From the NCBI RefSeq assembly GCF_042677205.1, contig NZ_JBHTIU010000012.1, forward strand, positions 124,001 to 188,000: a DNA stretch of 64,000 bases, read 5' to 3'. This DNA comes from Paenibacillus_L residui. Its GTDB lineage: Bacteria > Bacillota > Bacilli > Paenibacillales > NBRC-103111. Of the stretch, positions 8,061 through 16,802 are shown piece after piece (the stretch's first letter is position 1; every line of letters starts with the position of its first letter). Below the pieces are notes generated by a model. That model was not told the origin of the DNA. It did not search any database and saw only the letters and a list, made by a program, of their open reading frames with translations. Both the position numbers and the translations under genes were made by a program.

Positions 8061-8819
8061 TTGCAAAGAGCCATCATACTGACAGGCGCTTCCAGAGGGT
8101 TGGGACAAGCCTTGGCCAGTCAATTGCTGGAACCGGACCATCACTTGATCTGCCTGTCCAGAAGCCGTAACGATTCGCTTGCCCGGGAAGCCGCAGACAA
8201 ACAGGTCAAATTGGATTGGGTGACTATCGATCTGAATGAGGTAGACTTGCTGGAGGAACGAATCCGGGACATCATCGCTTCTATCGATCTGAGCCGCTTG
8301 GATTCCATTTATCTGATCAATAATGCCGGCGTACTGCAGCCTATTGGCCCTGTGGAAAACAACGACGGCGTGCAGATCGCGGACAATATCCGGATTAACC
8401 TGATTGCGCCGATGATTATTACATCAAGCTTTATCCAGCAGACCCGCCATCTTAAAATAGACAAGCGGATCCTTAATATTTCCTCGGGTGCAGGCAAGAA
8501 AACTTACTACGGCTGGAGCGGATACTGCACCTCCAAAGCAGGGTTGGACCATTTCACTAGATGTGTGGGAGCCGAGCAAGAGGAGCTGGAGCACGGGGTG
8601 AAAATCGTTTCCGTCGCTCCGGGGGTGGTGGATACCGATATGCAGGCGGAAATCCGGGCTTCCAAAGAAGAGGATTTTAAACAGGTGCAGCGGTTTATCG
8701 ATTATAAGAAGCAGGGACTTCTGTACTCTCCGGAAGAGGCGGCCGCCAAGCTGCTCAAGGTTTTGCTGAGCGAATCTTTTCCTAACGGGCAGGTTATGGA
8801 TGTCCGCGACTTGGAATAA
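8061..8819 (+). CDS. yueD: Benzil reductase-like short-chain dehydrogenase (YueD)
   Basis: A 252-aa classical SDR starting at TTG (8061) with AGGGGGAC upstream. Cofactor motif LTGASRGLGQAL is at residues 7-18, the NNAG motif near 90, the catalytic Ser in ILNISSGAG near 140, and YxxxK as YCTSKAG near 156-162. Overall text (HHLICLSR, INNAGVLQPIGP, IRINLIAPM) matches Bacillus YueD, an NADPH-dependent enzyme that reduces benzil to (S)-benzoin; the physiological substrate is not known. All catalytic residues are present. Confidence 0.88.
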   Translation: MQRAIILTGASRGLGQALASQLLEPDHHLICLSRSRNDSLAREAADKQVKLDWVTIDLNEVDLLEERIRDIIASIDLSRLDSIYLINNAGVLQPIGPVENNDGVQIADNIRINLIAPMIITSSFIQQTRHLKIDKRILNISSGAGKKTYYGWSGYCTSKAGLDHFTRCVGAEQEELEHGVKIVSVAPGVVDTDMQAEIRASKEEDFKQVQRFIDYKKQGLLYSPEEAAAKLLKVLLSESFPNGQVMDVRDLE

Positions 8820-8983
8820 CCCAATGAAGTGCCGCTAGGCCTTCGATCACCATCGGGAGCGAAAATTTTAACGTTGTGCCGGCTTCGTTTACTACGACCT
8901 TCCAGCGGCAATCTTACATTGGGCAGCTTTTTACGATGACCACTATTGTTGTGTTCACACCATGCTTACACTGCGGTGGTGAG

Positions 8984-9008
8984 AAAGCATGCAATTCTGC
9001 ATGCTTTT
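8984..9008 (+). terminator. Small hairpin in the gap after yueD
   Basis: AAAGCATGCA (8984-8993), ATTC, TGCATGCTTT (8998-9007) and one more T. It is a possible terminator for yueD, 165 bp away. The gap 8820-9229 also has an imperfect long-range pairing GCCGCTAGG (from 8831) with CCTTCCAGCGGC (about 8900-8911). I see no gene in it. Confidence 0.4.
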
Positions 9009-9188
9009 AGCCGTTGAGTCCCGTGTCCGCAGCAAAGCCTGTGAAAATACATCTTTTTACTCGGTCCAACGGTGATTGGTTGATTTTTTTCAGAAATTAA
9101 TGTATTTTCTCGCCGCTTTTCTCCCCGAGTATTCTGAATCGCTTCTAAATTGGTGTATAATCGCAGGAATTCGTCCCGCGGTAATAGC

Positions 9189-9222
9189 GTAAAGGGTTCC
9201 TCCGCTTGGAGGAACCCTTTAC
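9189..9222 (-). terminator. Perfect 15-bp stem-loop after the 106-aa membrane protein gene
   Basis: GTAAAGGGTTCCTCC (9189-9203), a GCTT loop, and GGAGGAACCCTTTAC (9208-9222). It is 8 bp past the stop of the minus-strand gene and probably ends its transcript, although the tract after the stem is not T-rich. Confidence 0.65.
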
Positions 9223-9229
9223 TTACTGC

Positions 9230-9550
9230 CTACCAGCTCCATTTACTGCTTTTCAGTCCGGCCTTCACTAGAATGGTATCGAGCAGAGACATTTTCTCCT
9301 TGCCCAAAGCTTGCTCCGTACATGCCGATTCCGGTTCATACTTTAGCTCCTGCGCCTTGCTCAAGGTGGAATCTGCCAAATTATTGGTCACCTTGGCTTG
9401 TTCAAAGCATGAGGGAGCAATGTAAGTCTTATAGGTATGCTCCAATATGATTCTGGTTTTGCCTGGAGGCGATACATTGACCTTAATGAGGGTCAGGCAG
9501 AGGATCACCACGACTACCGCTACCATCACCAACATGGATTTGCTTCTCAA
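9230..9550 (-). CDS. Small single-pass membrane protein, 106 aa
   Basis: The start chosen is TTG at 9548-9550 because GAGGTG lies six bases upstream; a longer frame to an ATG at 9652 lacks such a site. The protein has an N-terminal membrane segment (MLVMVAVVVVILCLTLI, about residues 6-22), then an 80-residue extracytoplasmic part beginning VNVSPPGKTR with two cysteines. No lipobox. I do not recognise the family. Confidence 0.6.
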   Translation of the reverse strand: MRSKSMLVMVAVVVVILCLTLIKVNVSPPGKTRIILEHTYKTYIAPSCFEQAKVTNNLADSTLSKAQELKYEPESACTEQALGKEKMSLLDTILVKAGLKSSKWSW

Positions 9551-9703
9551 ATTTGTCACCTCATATGTATCAAAGTCTTCGAAACGGCCAATCCCGCGCA
9601 TAGGCAAGACACTATTCCATTTTTGACTTCCATAGTTTCGAATGTCAATCATTTTATCAAATATTCATTAATTGTTCAGAGTTATGCGGCTCTATTCCTT
9701 CCA

Positions 9704-11434
9704 CTAATCCGCTATCAATCTCGTTTCCCATTCGATTACGGTACCGATTGCAGACGGAATGGGGATATTGATGATGCCGGATGCGGCCACTCCCGAGGCG
9801 GATAGCAGACTTCTCTCTAGGCCGATTTCGATTCCCGATGCCCGCCCGCATTCAAGGCGATAAGTCTGGCCCGCCCAGGACAACACCAATTGCTGCCTCG
9901 AAATCTCCCTTACCCGCAAGCCTTCCCGTCCATCGTGAATCAATAGGGGCAGCCTCTGTTGAAGGGAATTGATCGTTCGCTTTAAGTGCAGGCGATATCT
10001 CCAAGAAAACCCTCTGTCCAGCATAACGATTTCTTTCCGACAATCCAGAGCTTCCGTTTGCCAATGCATGCTGATTCCCGTTTCATTGACCTCTGCTTCA
10101 ACGTTCTCCACTGTATCGGGAAAGCAATACCCGCCATTCTCGTCAACCAGCAGCACCCCTTCCCATACTCCATCTGCAAAGAATCGTTGATCCCGGGCTT
10201 CGTAGGCCGGCAGTCTGGGCTCTGCCAGAGGGAGCGAGTAACCGTCCAGCCGATAATGAAAGCCCTGCATGGCCGGAGTATATTTCCAGCTGTGCATCCG
10301 CAATGTACTGGCGAAGGATTGGCCCGGCCGCTTGATGAAGGCGAACCCGCTGTGGAAATCGAGCACACGACTCTCTTCGTGTATCCTGTATCCGTCCATT
10401 TCCGGAGTAAAAATCTTCCCGCCCCGGGCAAGCCAGAGCTCCGCCAAAGCGATCCCGGTCATGCCCAGATTATTATACATATTAACGTGAGTATAGGTTT
10501 CAAATCCGACTCTCAGCCCGTGAGGCAAATAATTGGGGGTGCAGCTGTAGCTGCCGTCTTCTTTGCGGAATTTCAGCCAATATTCCCACGTTTTTTTGAA
10601 AATCGGCTCATTCTTTAAATTGGTGAGACTAAGAAGGACAATGAGCGCCCCCCAGGTAAACATCTGATGACTGCTGCGTTCCGTCATGGCCAATGTCCCA
10701 TCGGAAGCCATCGCGGGGAGCATCCAATCGATCCCCCGTGCGATCACGGATTCCGCCCGGGCTTTGAATTGTGCATGAACCGGTTTCCACCGTTCGATCG
10801 CTATGAGCGTCCCGGCAAGAATAAAAACAATGAACAAATGATAAGCAATCGGCATCCCGTCAAGAGAAATCCGCTCATGGGTCAGTTCATCGTTAATGAA
10901 ATGACTGGGAAGCTGGGCCATTTCAACCATAGAGAGAAGGCTTTCCAACTTAACAGCATCCGCCTCCCGGAACCCGAGAGCATCCAGAAACAGCTCCATC
11001 CCCCATTGCAGAGCCGCACAATTCGTATTGATCTGCAAGCAGTCATCCTCGTATTTTGCATAAAATCCCGCGAATTCCATCCGACAGCGTTCGCGCTCCT
11101 CCTCCGGCAGAAGCAGCAGAGACATCAAGCTGTAATGGAATAAGAAGACCCGGCAGAAAGGCGAGACCCCTTCCCGGTCCTTAAGCAGCTCGACCGATCT
11201 GCGCACCATGTCCAGGCATGCTTCCAGATCTTCTGCACGTCCCTGATTCCGGTATGCGGAAGACAGGAGAACGGCCGCATTGCCGGGAGCGTAATTTTCA
11301 CTGTAATGGGTTTCGAATGGATCCAGAACCCGGTTATCTTCTTCGGTCGTCCAGGAGCGAACCACTGGAATAAACTCGGATAAAACCTGTTTCATCGAAG
11401 CATGGACCTCTCGCCAGTCGGCTATAGCAGACAT
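9704..11434 (-). CDS. Heparinase/alginate-lyase-like toroid protein (putative)
   Basis: A 576-aa protein with no signal peptide. Residues 1-330 are helical with repeated aromatic and Asp/Glu motifs, as in (alpha/alpha)-toroid glycan lyases and hydrolases; notable segments are INTNCAALQWG, SDGTLAMTERSSHQMFTWGA and NMYNNLGMTGIALAELWLARGG. Residues 350-570 look beta-rich (HSGFAFIKRPGQSFASTLRMHSWKY, then repeated strands), as in the C-terminal sheet domain of heparinase II/III-like lyases. I infer an intracellular oligosaccharide lyase or hydrolase but cannot assign catalytic residues. No transporter is adjacent. Confidence 0.6.
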   Translation of the reverse strand: MSAIADWREVHASMKQVLSEFIPVVRSWTTEEDNRVLDPFETHYSENYAPGNAAVLLSSAYRNQGRAEDLEACLDMVRRSVELLKDREGVSPFCRVFLFHYSLMSLLLLPEEERERCRMEFAGFYAKYEDDCLQINTNCAALQWGMELFLDALGFREADAVKLESLLSMVEMAQLPSHFINDELTHERISLDGMPIAYHLFIVFILAGTLIAIERWKPVHAQFKARAESVIARGIDWMLPAMASDGTLAMTERSSHQMFTWGALIVLLSLTNLKNEPIFKKTWEYWLKFRKEDGSYSCTPNYLPHGLRVGFETYTHVNMYNNLGMTGIALAELWLARGGKIFTPEMDGYRIHEESRVLDFHSGFAFIKRPGQSFASTLRMHSWKYTPAMQGFHYRLDGYSLPLAEPRLPAYEARDQRFFADGVWEGVLLVDENGGYCFPDTVENVEAEVNETGISMHWQTEALDCRKEIVMLDRGFSWRYRLHLKRTINSLQQRLPLLIHDGREGLRVREISRQQLVLSWAGQTYRLECGRASGIEIGLERSLLSASGVAASGIINIPIPSAIGTVIEWETRLIAD

Positions 11435-11755
11435 GATTATTCCTCCCTATTGCACCGTACGCCATGGTTACAAGTGCATTTTTCTTTTGTAGTTTTCGAC
11501 ATGCGGGCGGAGATTCCTTTGAGCTAAAGAGTAATGGACAATTTTTCGACGAGGAAGATGCGAAGAGCCAATGGAGCGGCAAGAAAAAGGACAAGCTTGC
11601 CAAGCAGGCGGCAATGCAAAAAAAATAATATCAAACAGATCGCTAAACCTGTGGTAAATTGTATACAAGGGGACTCGAATTTCCAGATTAGTACATTATT
11701 CAATAGAGGCAACGGTGTCTCCAAAACCCCCAATCCATTAAAAGCAAGGAGGAAA

Positions 11756-11833
11756 ATGACAGTGAATCCTGTTCTTGAACCGTACACTGTTCTGGAAATG
11801 ACGGGAAGCCATAGATTAAAGCGACTGCTTTAA
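11756..11833 (+). CDS. Possible 25-aa peptide with strong ribosome binding site
   Basis: ATG at 11756-11758 follows AGCAAGGAGGAAA, one of the better ribosome binding sites in the region, and the frame ends in TAA after 25 codons (MTVNPVLEPYTVLEMTGSHR and five more residues). It lies in an otherwise empty gap (11435-11921), 88 bp upstream of the CAP-protein gene. It could be a leader peptide or chance. I know no homologue. Confidence 0.35.
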   Translation: MTVNPVLEPYTVLEMTGSHRLKRLL

Positions 11834-11921
11834 GTAATAGGTGAACGTACCTCCCTTAAAAGGCTCTTTTTCTTCGAAATCTTATAGGACAACCAGATCG
11901 CAATAAGAAGGTGGAGTAGAA

Positions 11922-12836
11922 ATGAAGAACATAGGAAAATGGATCACCTGCTGGTTCACCCTTTGCCTGACGGCATTCATGCTGTTTCCCGGAGGCTCAG
12001 CAGCCCAGGCAGAGCAAATTACAATCAAGATTAATGGACAACCCGTTTCTTTTCCTGACATGGGGCCGGCCCGGATAGACGGCAGAGTACTAGTGCCAAT
12101 CCGACCGGTGATGGAAGCTATGGGTGCCGAGGTGAAATGGAATAATGAGAGCCGGTCCGCAGAGATTGCATTGAATGAGACCTCTGTAATGATCATGCTG
12201 AATTCCCGATATATTCAAAGCTCGATGCAAGGGGAAGCGGTCTCCCTTGTGGCTCAATTGGATGTGCCGGCCATGCTGCTGGAAGAACGAACGATGATTC
12301 CTCTTCGGGCAAGTGGAGAGCTGCTTGGTTATACCGTAAACTGGGACGAGTCCACCTTGACCGCGGAGCTGACGCCGAACGGAACGGAAGCCACAGCTTT
12401 CTCCTTCCCCAACTATCCGGCGAAGGGAGATATTAAACAGATGAAGGAAGCCGAGCTGGATGCCTTCTTCCTGACGAACGGCGTCAGAACCAAGCATGGA
12501 GCATCGTTCCCCCTTGGGCTTCACGTGGAATTAAGCAAGGTAGCAAGGGAGAAATCCAAGGATATGAGCGACAACGGATATTTCGATCATACTTCTCCTA
12601 CCTATGGGAGCCCCTTTGATATGATGAGGTCGTTCGGCTTGAAGTTTCAGAGTGCCGGCGAAAATATAGCTATGGGCTACCCGTCAACGGAAGAGGTCAT
12701 TTGGGGTTGGGAGCAGAGTCCCGGTCATCTGATCAATATCGTTTCGGAAGATTACGATTATGTTGGCATTGGCAGCCACGAAGGCTCGAGCAGCACTTAT
12801 TGGACTCAGCAATTCATGCATGAATTTGGCCATTAG
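11922..12836 (+). CDS. Secreted CAP/SCP-domain protein with copper-amine-oxidase-like N-domain
   Basis: A 304-aa exported protein. Residues 1-30 are a signal peptide ending near SAAQA. Residues 35-150 match the copper amine oxidase N-terminal domain common in Paenibacillus wall proteins (INGQPVSFPDMGPARIDGRV, VPIRPVMEAMGAEVKW, MIPLRASGELLGYTVNWD), a presumed stalk. Residues 185-303 are a CAP domain (YkwD-like): LHVELSKVAREKSKDM, GYFDHTSP, SAGENIA, PGHLINI and the terminal YWTQQFM. The family is extracellular and spans nucleases, proteases and lipid binders; no activity can be claimed here. Confidence 0.88.
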   Translation: MKNIGKWITCWFTLCLTAFMLFPGGSAAQAEQITIKINGQPVSFPDMGPARIDGRVLVPIRPVMEAMGAEVKWNNESRSAEIALNETSVMIMLNSRYIQSSMQGEAVSLVAQLDVPAMLLEERTMIPLRASGELLGYTVNWDESTLTAELTPNGTEATAFSFPNYPAKGDIKQMKEAELDAFFLTNGVRTKHGASFPLGLHVELSKVAREKSKDMSDNGYFDHTSPTYGSPFDMMRSFGLKFQSAGENIAMGYPSTEEVIWGWEQSPGHLINIVSEDYDYVGIGSHEGSSSTYWTQQFMHEFGH

Positions 12837-12843
12837 AAGGAAA

Positions 12844-12878
12844 AAAATCCCGAGTCAGAACGGACTGACCGGGATTTT
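12844..12878. terminator. Bidirectional terminator between the CAP gene and kapB
   Basis: AAAATCCCGAGTCAG (12844-12858) pairs with CTGACCGGGATTTT (12865-12878); A-run on one side, T-run on the other. It serves the two convergent genes. Confidence 0.85.
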
Positions 12879-12881
12879 CGT

Positions 12882-13277
12882 TTATGATTCATCCGGAAAA
12901 TATTCTTTTTGCAGTGCTTCCAGCTCCGCCAAGCATTTCTGCGAGAAACGGATCGTTTTATCCAAAGCGGCCATATCCGCTCTTAGCGCATCTTTCAAAG
13001 AAGATTCGTAATCAGGGACTGTGCCGGAATAGGGCTGGATAGTATCTATCGGCATCAATGCGATTTCCTGGTCGGCCAGAGCCCTTCTTTGATGAAAATA
13101 CGAAACATCGGGACTCATCGGATGATGCAAGTTGCCCTGCATAGGATGCTTAAGCACGGCTAGAACTTGAACAGCCGCTTTGGTCCCCTGCGGATTCCAG
13201 TCGATAATCTTGCCGATATACCGGCCCGTTTTATAATCCGCCTGCACAATTTCTCCAATCGGATAAACCTCTGCCAT
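12882..13277 (-). CDS. kapB: Kinase-associated protein B (KapB)
   Basis: A 131-aa protein matching Bacillus KapB along its length: a short beta domain at the N-terminus (GEIVQADYKTGRYIGKI), the conserved VLKHPMQGNLHHP segment at about residues 42-54, and a helical C-terminus ending KEYFPDES. In Bacillus subtilis KapB is needed for KinB-dependent phosphorelay input into sporulation. No kinB is visible nearby. Unlike the classical description as a lipoprotein, no signal peptide or lipobox is seen here. Confidence 0.88.
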   Translation of the reverse strand: MAEVYPIGEIVQADYKTGRYIGKIIDWNPQGTKAAVQVLAVLKHPMQGNLHHPMSPDVSYFHQRRALADQEIALMPIDTIQPYSGTVPDYESSLKDALRADMAALDKTIRFSQKCLAELEALQKEYFPDES

Positions 13278-13312
13278 AAAACCATCTCCTTTCTACTTTC
13301 GTCAATTGCTTC

Positions 13313-13627
13313 TTATTCCTTGGCTTGCATGAGAAACCGGTACAACGTATCTGCCGATTCGATCCGGTTCAGCCGCCGGGTACATTGCCCTTTGTCAAAA
13401 AGCAGAACGCACGGAACCGTTGCAATCCGCCATCGGCTGACCGCCATCGGGGCGAAGTTCAGGTTGCACCGGTAGACGGGCAGACCGGGCAGCGCTTCGG
13501 ACGCGATCTCAAGCATTCGTCCGGCCAGCTTGCAGGTCCCGCAGAACGGGGTATACAGGAAGACGGCGAATGCATCCTCCGATGCGTTTACCTTCTGAAA
13601 CCATTCCTCTTCTGTAATCTCAGTCAT
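13313..13627 (-). CDS. Thioredoxin-like protein with CGTC active site
   Basis: A 104-aa thioredoxin fold protein. The active site is FLYTPFCGTCKLAGRML at about residues 22-38, so CGTC rather than the CGPC of housekeeping thioredoxins; the cis-proline loop is visible as IATVPCVLLF, with Val-Pro preceded by Thr. Similar small proteins in Bacillus are YtpP-type. The ATG at 13625-13627 overlaps the end of the upstream 249-aa gene by 8 bp, so the two are co-translated. Confidence 0.83.
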   Translation of the reverse strand: MTEITEEEWFQKVNASEDAFAVFLYTPFCGTCKLAGRMLEIASEALPGLPVYRCNLNFAPMAVSRWRIATVPCVLLFDKGQCTRRLNRIESADTLYRFLMQAKE

Positions 13628-14369
13628 GATCATTCGCTCCGCTGTGTCTATCGGATTGAGAACAAGATGCGGGGGCAACGGATACCACGTTCTCACCCTG
13701 CCGCTGCTCTTCGATCGCTTGAAGCTCCCTCACAGCTTCCAGTACTTCTTCCCTTGGCAGATCGCCTTGTTGAAGCGCATCGTCCGGAAGCTCCAGGAGA
13801 CGCTCATACATTGCTTTTCCGAATCGGATGGCTTTCGCTTGATCCATGGCAGCATTCTCCAACCATTCAAACAGCCGGTCCTCCGCCCTGGAATAACGTC
13901 CCGTTTGCTCGTAATACAGACATATTGCCTGCAAGCAATCTTCTTCCAAGGAGTAGGAGTCCAGGCGCCCCAGCAGTCCGTCGGTTTCCTCCGCCAAGTC
14001 CATATAATCGCAATGGGTAATTCCCAATCTGCGAGCCGCCAGCAGCAGCATGAGCGATTTGACATACAGCGGATATGCGGCATCCCGCCCGTATCTGCTC
14101 TCGGTCAGCTCACCGTCCTCCCGCAAGACCCGGGCTACAATCAACAGCTTGTCGGTGTCGGTCCCGTTGCCGCTGGTCAACAGCCGGATCAAATCCTGGT
14201 ACGACAATGCCCGGATCAGCTTCAAGCTCATGCCGAGGGAGCGTCCCAGCCACTCCTCCATGATCGCTTCCGCCTGCTCGTGCTTCTGCTCCTTTCGCAG
14301 CCCGGCCATCCGGCCAAGCATCTGGGTCATCTGACCGATAAGCCGCATCAAATAATCTCTGTGATACAC
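13620..14369 (-). CDS. DUF6483-like hypothetical helical protein
   Basis: A 249-aa, mainly helical soluble protein starting at GTG (14367-14369) with GAGGGGGACCGG upstream. It starts MYHRDYLMRLIGQMTQMLGR and shows TPR-like helical pairs in the middle (AAYPLYVKSLMLLLAARRLG, YYEQTGRYSRAEDRLFEWLE). This pattern fits the uncharacterised DUF6483 family of Paenibacillus and Bacillus. The last 8 bp overlap the thioredoxin-like gene. Function unknown. Confidence 0.78.
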   Translation of the reverse strand: MYHRDYLMRLIGQMTQMLGRMAGLRKEQKHEQAEAIMEEWLGRSLGMSLKLIRALSYQDLIRLLTSGNGTDTDKLLIVARVLREDGELTESRYGRDAAYPLYVKSLMLLLAARRLGITHCDYMDLAEETDGLLGRLDSYSLEEDCLQAICLYYEQTGRYSRAEDRLFEWLENAAMDQAKAIRFGKAMYERLLELPDDALQQGDLPREEVLEAVRELQAIEEQRQGENVVSVAPASCSQSDRHSGANDHD

Positions 14370-14514
14370 ATCCGGTCCCCCTCATTATGCAGCGGTTGTC
14401 TAAAAATGTGTTGGGGCTTATTAACATCCGCGCCGTAATCGGACTCCAATGGTGCTCCGCCAGTAATATGAAGATGGCGGCCAATACAAGCAATAGTGCA
14501 AGTCAATTGGCGAA

Positions 14515-14690
14515 AATCGGGCAAATTGTGTAAAAGACGAGCAAAACTGCAGGTCTATCGCCGTAAAAATTGCCAAATCAGATAAATGGAGAATTCACCT
14601 GCACAATTGCATGTCTGTAGCCAATTTTAACCAATTCCTTTCCAAAGACCTGTACTTTTGCAGATGTTTGTCAGCACAACCCGGATGGAA
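14515..14690. repeat. Dispersed intergenic repeat, copy 1
   Basis: The gap 14370-14711 contains no gene but holds a repeat related to 16380-16612. Its left end reads GTGTAAAAGAC, four bases, CAAAACTGCAGGTCT (about 14527-14556), and the right part AAAGACCTGTACTTTTGCAG (about 14644-14663) is its inverted counterpart. The element therefore has inverted-repeat ends like a REP/ERIC-type unit. Confidence 0.6.
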
Positions 14691-14711
14691 AGCCAACCCA
14701 GTCTCCCCCGT

Positions 14712-15233
14712 TCATCTGCCGCAAAGGTCATTTAATTGGCTGAGCGATTGCATAATATTCTCGATCAGACGCGGAATATCTTCTATCACTTCTTCCCCGA
14801 ACTTCCTTCCGAAATCAATGGCCGTCTCATTCCGGTAATCCCGGGAGGGCTCACCGTATACGTAGGAAAGGGTTTGAGTTATACGGTATTCGGTGCCCCA
14901 CAGCTCTTCCAGAATAGTCCTTATGGCGCGGCAGGCTTCTTCGTCCTTCACTCTGGAGAAGAACCGGACCGTCAGATTGCAGCCGGGCTTCATCGTTTCT
15001 AGTTCCATTATCTCGGAAGCCAGATCGGCCGTGCCGGCATGCAGCTCCATTTCTGCGCTGACAACGCCATCCCGGTCCCGTTCAGTGAAACGAACAGAGT
15101 AGGAACGGGCCAGCACGGCCAAATCTACGCGGTCGCTTCGGTCTATAATTGCAATCCTTCCGGCCAAATCCCAATCATAGACGGCCCCTTCAAGGACGAC
15201 TTTAATATTGTCATAAATGGTCGGGTCAAACAA
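14712..15233 (-). CDS. Conserved-looking hypothetical protein, 173 aa
   Basis: A 173-aa acidic soluble protein (MFDPTIYDNIKVVLEGAVYD at the start, which has GTAGAAAAATTG rather than a strong ribosome binding site upstream). It alternates beta-like stretches (GRIAIIDRSDRVDLAVLARS, GVVSAEMELHAG, CNLTVRFFSRV) and a helical C-terminus. I do not recognise the family, but the composition is that of a real gene and it fills the space between neighbours. It may be co-transcribed after the downstream glutathione peroxidase's opposite end is excluded; no functional clue from context. Confidence 0.7.
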   Translation of the reverse strand: MFDPTIYDNIKVVLEGAVYDWDLAGRIAIIDRSDRVDLAVLARSYSVRFTERDRDGVVSAEMELHAGTADLASEIMELETMKPGCNLTVRFFSRVKDEEACRAIRTILEELWGTEYRITQTLSYVYGEPSRDYRNETAIDFGRKFGEEVIEDIPRLIENIMQSLSQLNDLCGR

Positions 15234-15345
15234 TTTTTCTACCTGCCTTTAATCCCGTGATTGAATTGCGTAGCCTATTCGATTATATCTGTTTACATTG
15301 CGGGAAACTGCGAGCACTACCGCCGTCCCATTGCAGCGCGAACGA

Positions 15346-15825
15346 TTACAGCGCCTTCTCGACATCGGACAACAGAACGGGGTCCTCCGGGCCCGTCCGG
15401 CTGTCGTAGCGAGCCAGCAGTTGGCCATCGCGCGAAATAAGGAATTTCTCGAAATTCCACTTCACTTCTTCGCCGGACTCTGAAGCGTCCGTAAGCCATT
15501 GATAGAGCGGATGCTTCTGCTCTCCTATCGCATGTACCTTCTCCATTACTTCGAAGGTTACATCGTATCTCGTCCGGCAGAAGGTCATGATTTCCTCCAT
15601 CGTCCCGGGCTCCTGTCCGCCAAAATCGTTGGAAGGGAAGGCCAGCACGGTTAAACCGCGGTCCTTGTATTCCCGATGCAGCTTCTCAAGCCCTTCATAC
15701 TGCGGTGTAAAACCGCATTGAGACGCCACATTGACAAGAAGCAGCACCTTTCCTTTATACTCCGCCATCTTTACAGGCTGTCCGTCCGCTCTATTCACAG
15801 TCAGATCATAAATACTCTCTTTCAT
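15346..15825 (-). CDS. bsaA: Glutathione peroxidase family thiol peroxidase
   Basis: A 159-aa cytosolic peroxidase with the complete GPx active site: peroxidatic Cys in VNVASQCGFTPQYEGLEKL (about residue 36), Gln in FPSNDFGGQEPG (about 70), and Trp-Asn in KWNFEKFLI (about 125). Bacterial members use thioredoxin rather than glutathione to reduce hydrogen peroxide and lipid peroxides, and have Cys in place of selenocysteine, as here. The start has GGAGGGATTC upstream. Confidence 0.93.
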   Translation of the reverse strand: MKESIYDLTVNRADGQPVKMAEYKGKVLLLVNVASQCGFTPQYEGLEKLHREYKDRGLTVLAFPSNDFGGQEPGTMEEIMTFCRTRYDVTFEVMEKVHAIGEQKHPLYQWLTDASESGEEVKWNFEKFLISRDGQLLARYDSRTGPEDPVLLSDVEKAL

Positions 15826-16029
15826 ATAGAATCCCTCCTGAAGGTTTATGTAATATCATCCATACTTGCAGAATTACTGTTTTCCCTATTATACCAGCAA
15901 CAAACCGTCGAATCTAATCCGGGCAAAACATAAAAATACATAAGAAAATCCGTTAAGAATAGTTGATGATCGCCACCAAAACCATTAAAATGGTGACAAA
16001 AACGTTGAAGACAAGGAAGGGATACGACA

Positions 16030-16230
16030 ATGACGGACTCCACCCAATCCGAAAATCCGCAGCAACCGAAAAAAATCAGCTTGGCGGATGCCGTACGCAA
16101 TAAGCTCGCTCAGAAGAAGCAGGCCCAGAGCCAGAGCAACAAAAACTTCGGCCCGCAAGAAAATCAGGTACTGAAGAGCCAAATGACCAAGAAAGTCAAC
16201 AATCAGCGGCGGCGGACCGGAGGCAGTTAA
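16030..16230 (+). CDS. Small basic, Gln/Lys-rich protein, 66 aa
   Basis: A 66-aa disordered, Gln/Asn/Lys-rich protein (MTDSTQSENPQQPKKISLAD to RRRTGGS) with an AAGGAAGGGA ribosome binding site. No membrane segment or known domain. A strong plus-strand terminator follows 36 bp later, which supports it as a real monocistronic gene. Function unknown. Confidence 0.65.
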   Translation: MTDSTQSENPQQPKKISLADAVRNKLAQKKQAQSQSNKNFGPQENQVLKSQMTKKVNNQRRRTGGS

Positions 16231-16266
16231 TGTTCCCCGAAAGTTAGATAATCAAACCGGGGGGCG

Positions 16267-16309
16267 TGACGTGAAGAGTGCCGATCAGTACTTTTCACGT
16301 CATTTTTTT
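16267..16309 (+). terminator. Intrinsic terminator after the 66-aa gene
   Basis: TGACGTGAAGAGT (16267-16279) pairs with ACTTTTCACGTCA (16290-16302), followed by seven T. Confidence 0.9.
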
Positions 16310-16379
16310 GTGCAGGATGAGTATGAGCCCTGTAAAATCCACCTACTGTGACGTATGCAGGGGAAAGCCACACGTCGCA

Positions 16380-16612
16380 TCCGGGTCGGTAAATACATCG
16401 CAAAGACGAGCAAAAATACATTAAAATCGCGCCTTTTTCCAAAAAGAGGGTGAAAGACGCTCAAATGTGCCGGTCTTTTCGGCAAAATGCGGCCATTTCG
16501 CAAAAATCGCTCCAAAGACCTGCATTATCGCTTTAGAATAGGGCACTACGCGGCTTTTTCCAGAAAAGACCTGCAGTTTTGATTGTCTTTTACACCATCC
16601 GGTGGACAACCG
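16380..16612. repeat. Dispersed intergenic repeat, copy 2
   Basis: The gap 16310-16670 has no gene. It contains CAAAGACGAGCAAAAATAC (16390 on), CCAAAGACCTGCATTATCG (about 16511) and AAAAGACCTGCAGTTTTGAT followed by TGTCTTTTAC (about 16573-16602). The last is the inverse of the left end of the repeat at 14527-14556, so both gaps hold members of one palindromic family. Confidence 0.6.
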
Positions 16613-16674
16613 GGGCTATCTCATAAGTCGATTTATGATTTTTCAAGCCCCACCTAGTGTTAAAGTTGGCTGCT

Positions 16675-16722
16675 AAAAAAGGACCCCGTTCCCACTCACA
16701 GTGGGATTTGAGGTCCTTTTTT
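16675..16722. terminator. Bidirectional terminator downstream of ykpA
   Basis: AAAAAAGGACC (16675-16685) pairs with GGTCCTTTTTT (16712-16722), with an inner CCACTCACAGTGG hairpin. It ends the minus-strand ykpA transcript. Confidence 0.85.
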
Positions 16723-16802
16723 CTTCGTTTTTGGGATGCTCTCGTTTTATGCGAACGCTTTTGGAGCAGCCCCTTCCTACCGGGGCCACCCGGCCGTGCC
16801 TA

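Noticed and set aside
11534..11833. 99-aa plus-strand ORF
   Set aside because: Its first 70 codons have no ribosome site and unnatural composition; only the 25-codon end with AAGGAGG is kept as a candidate.
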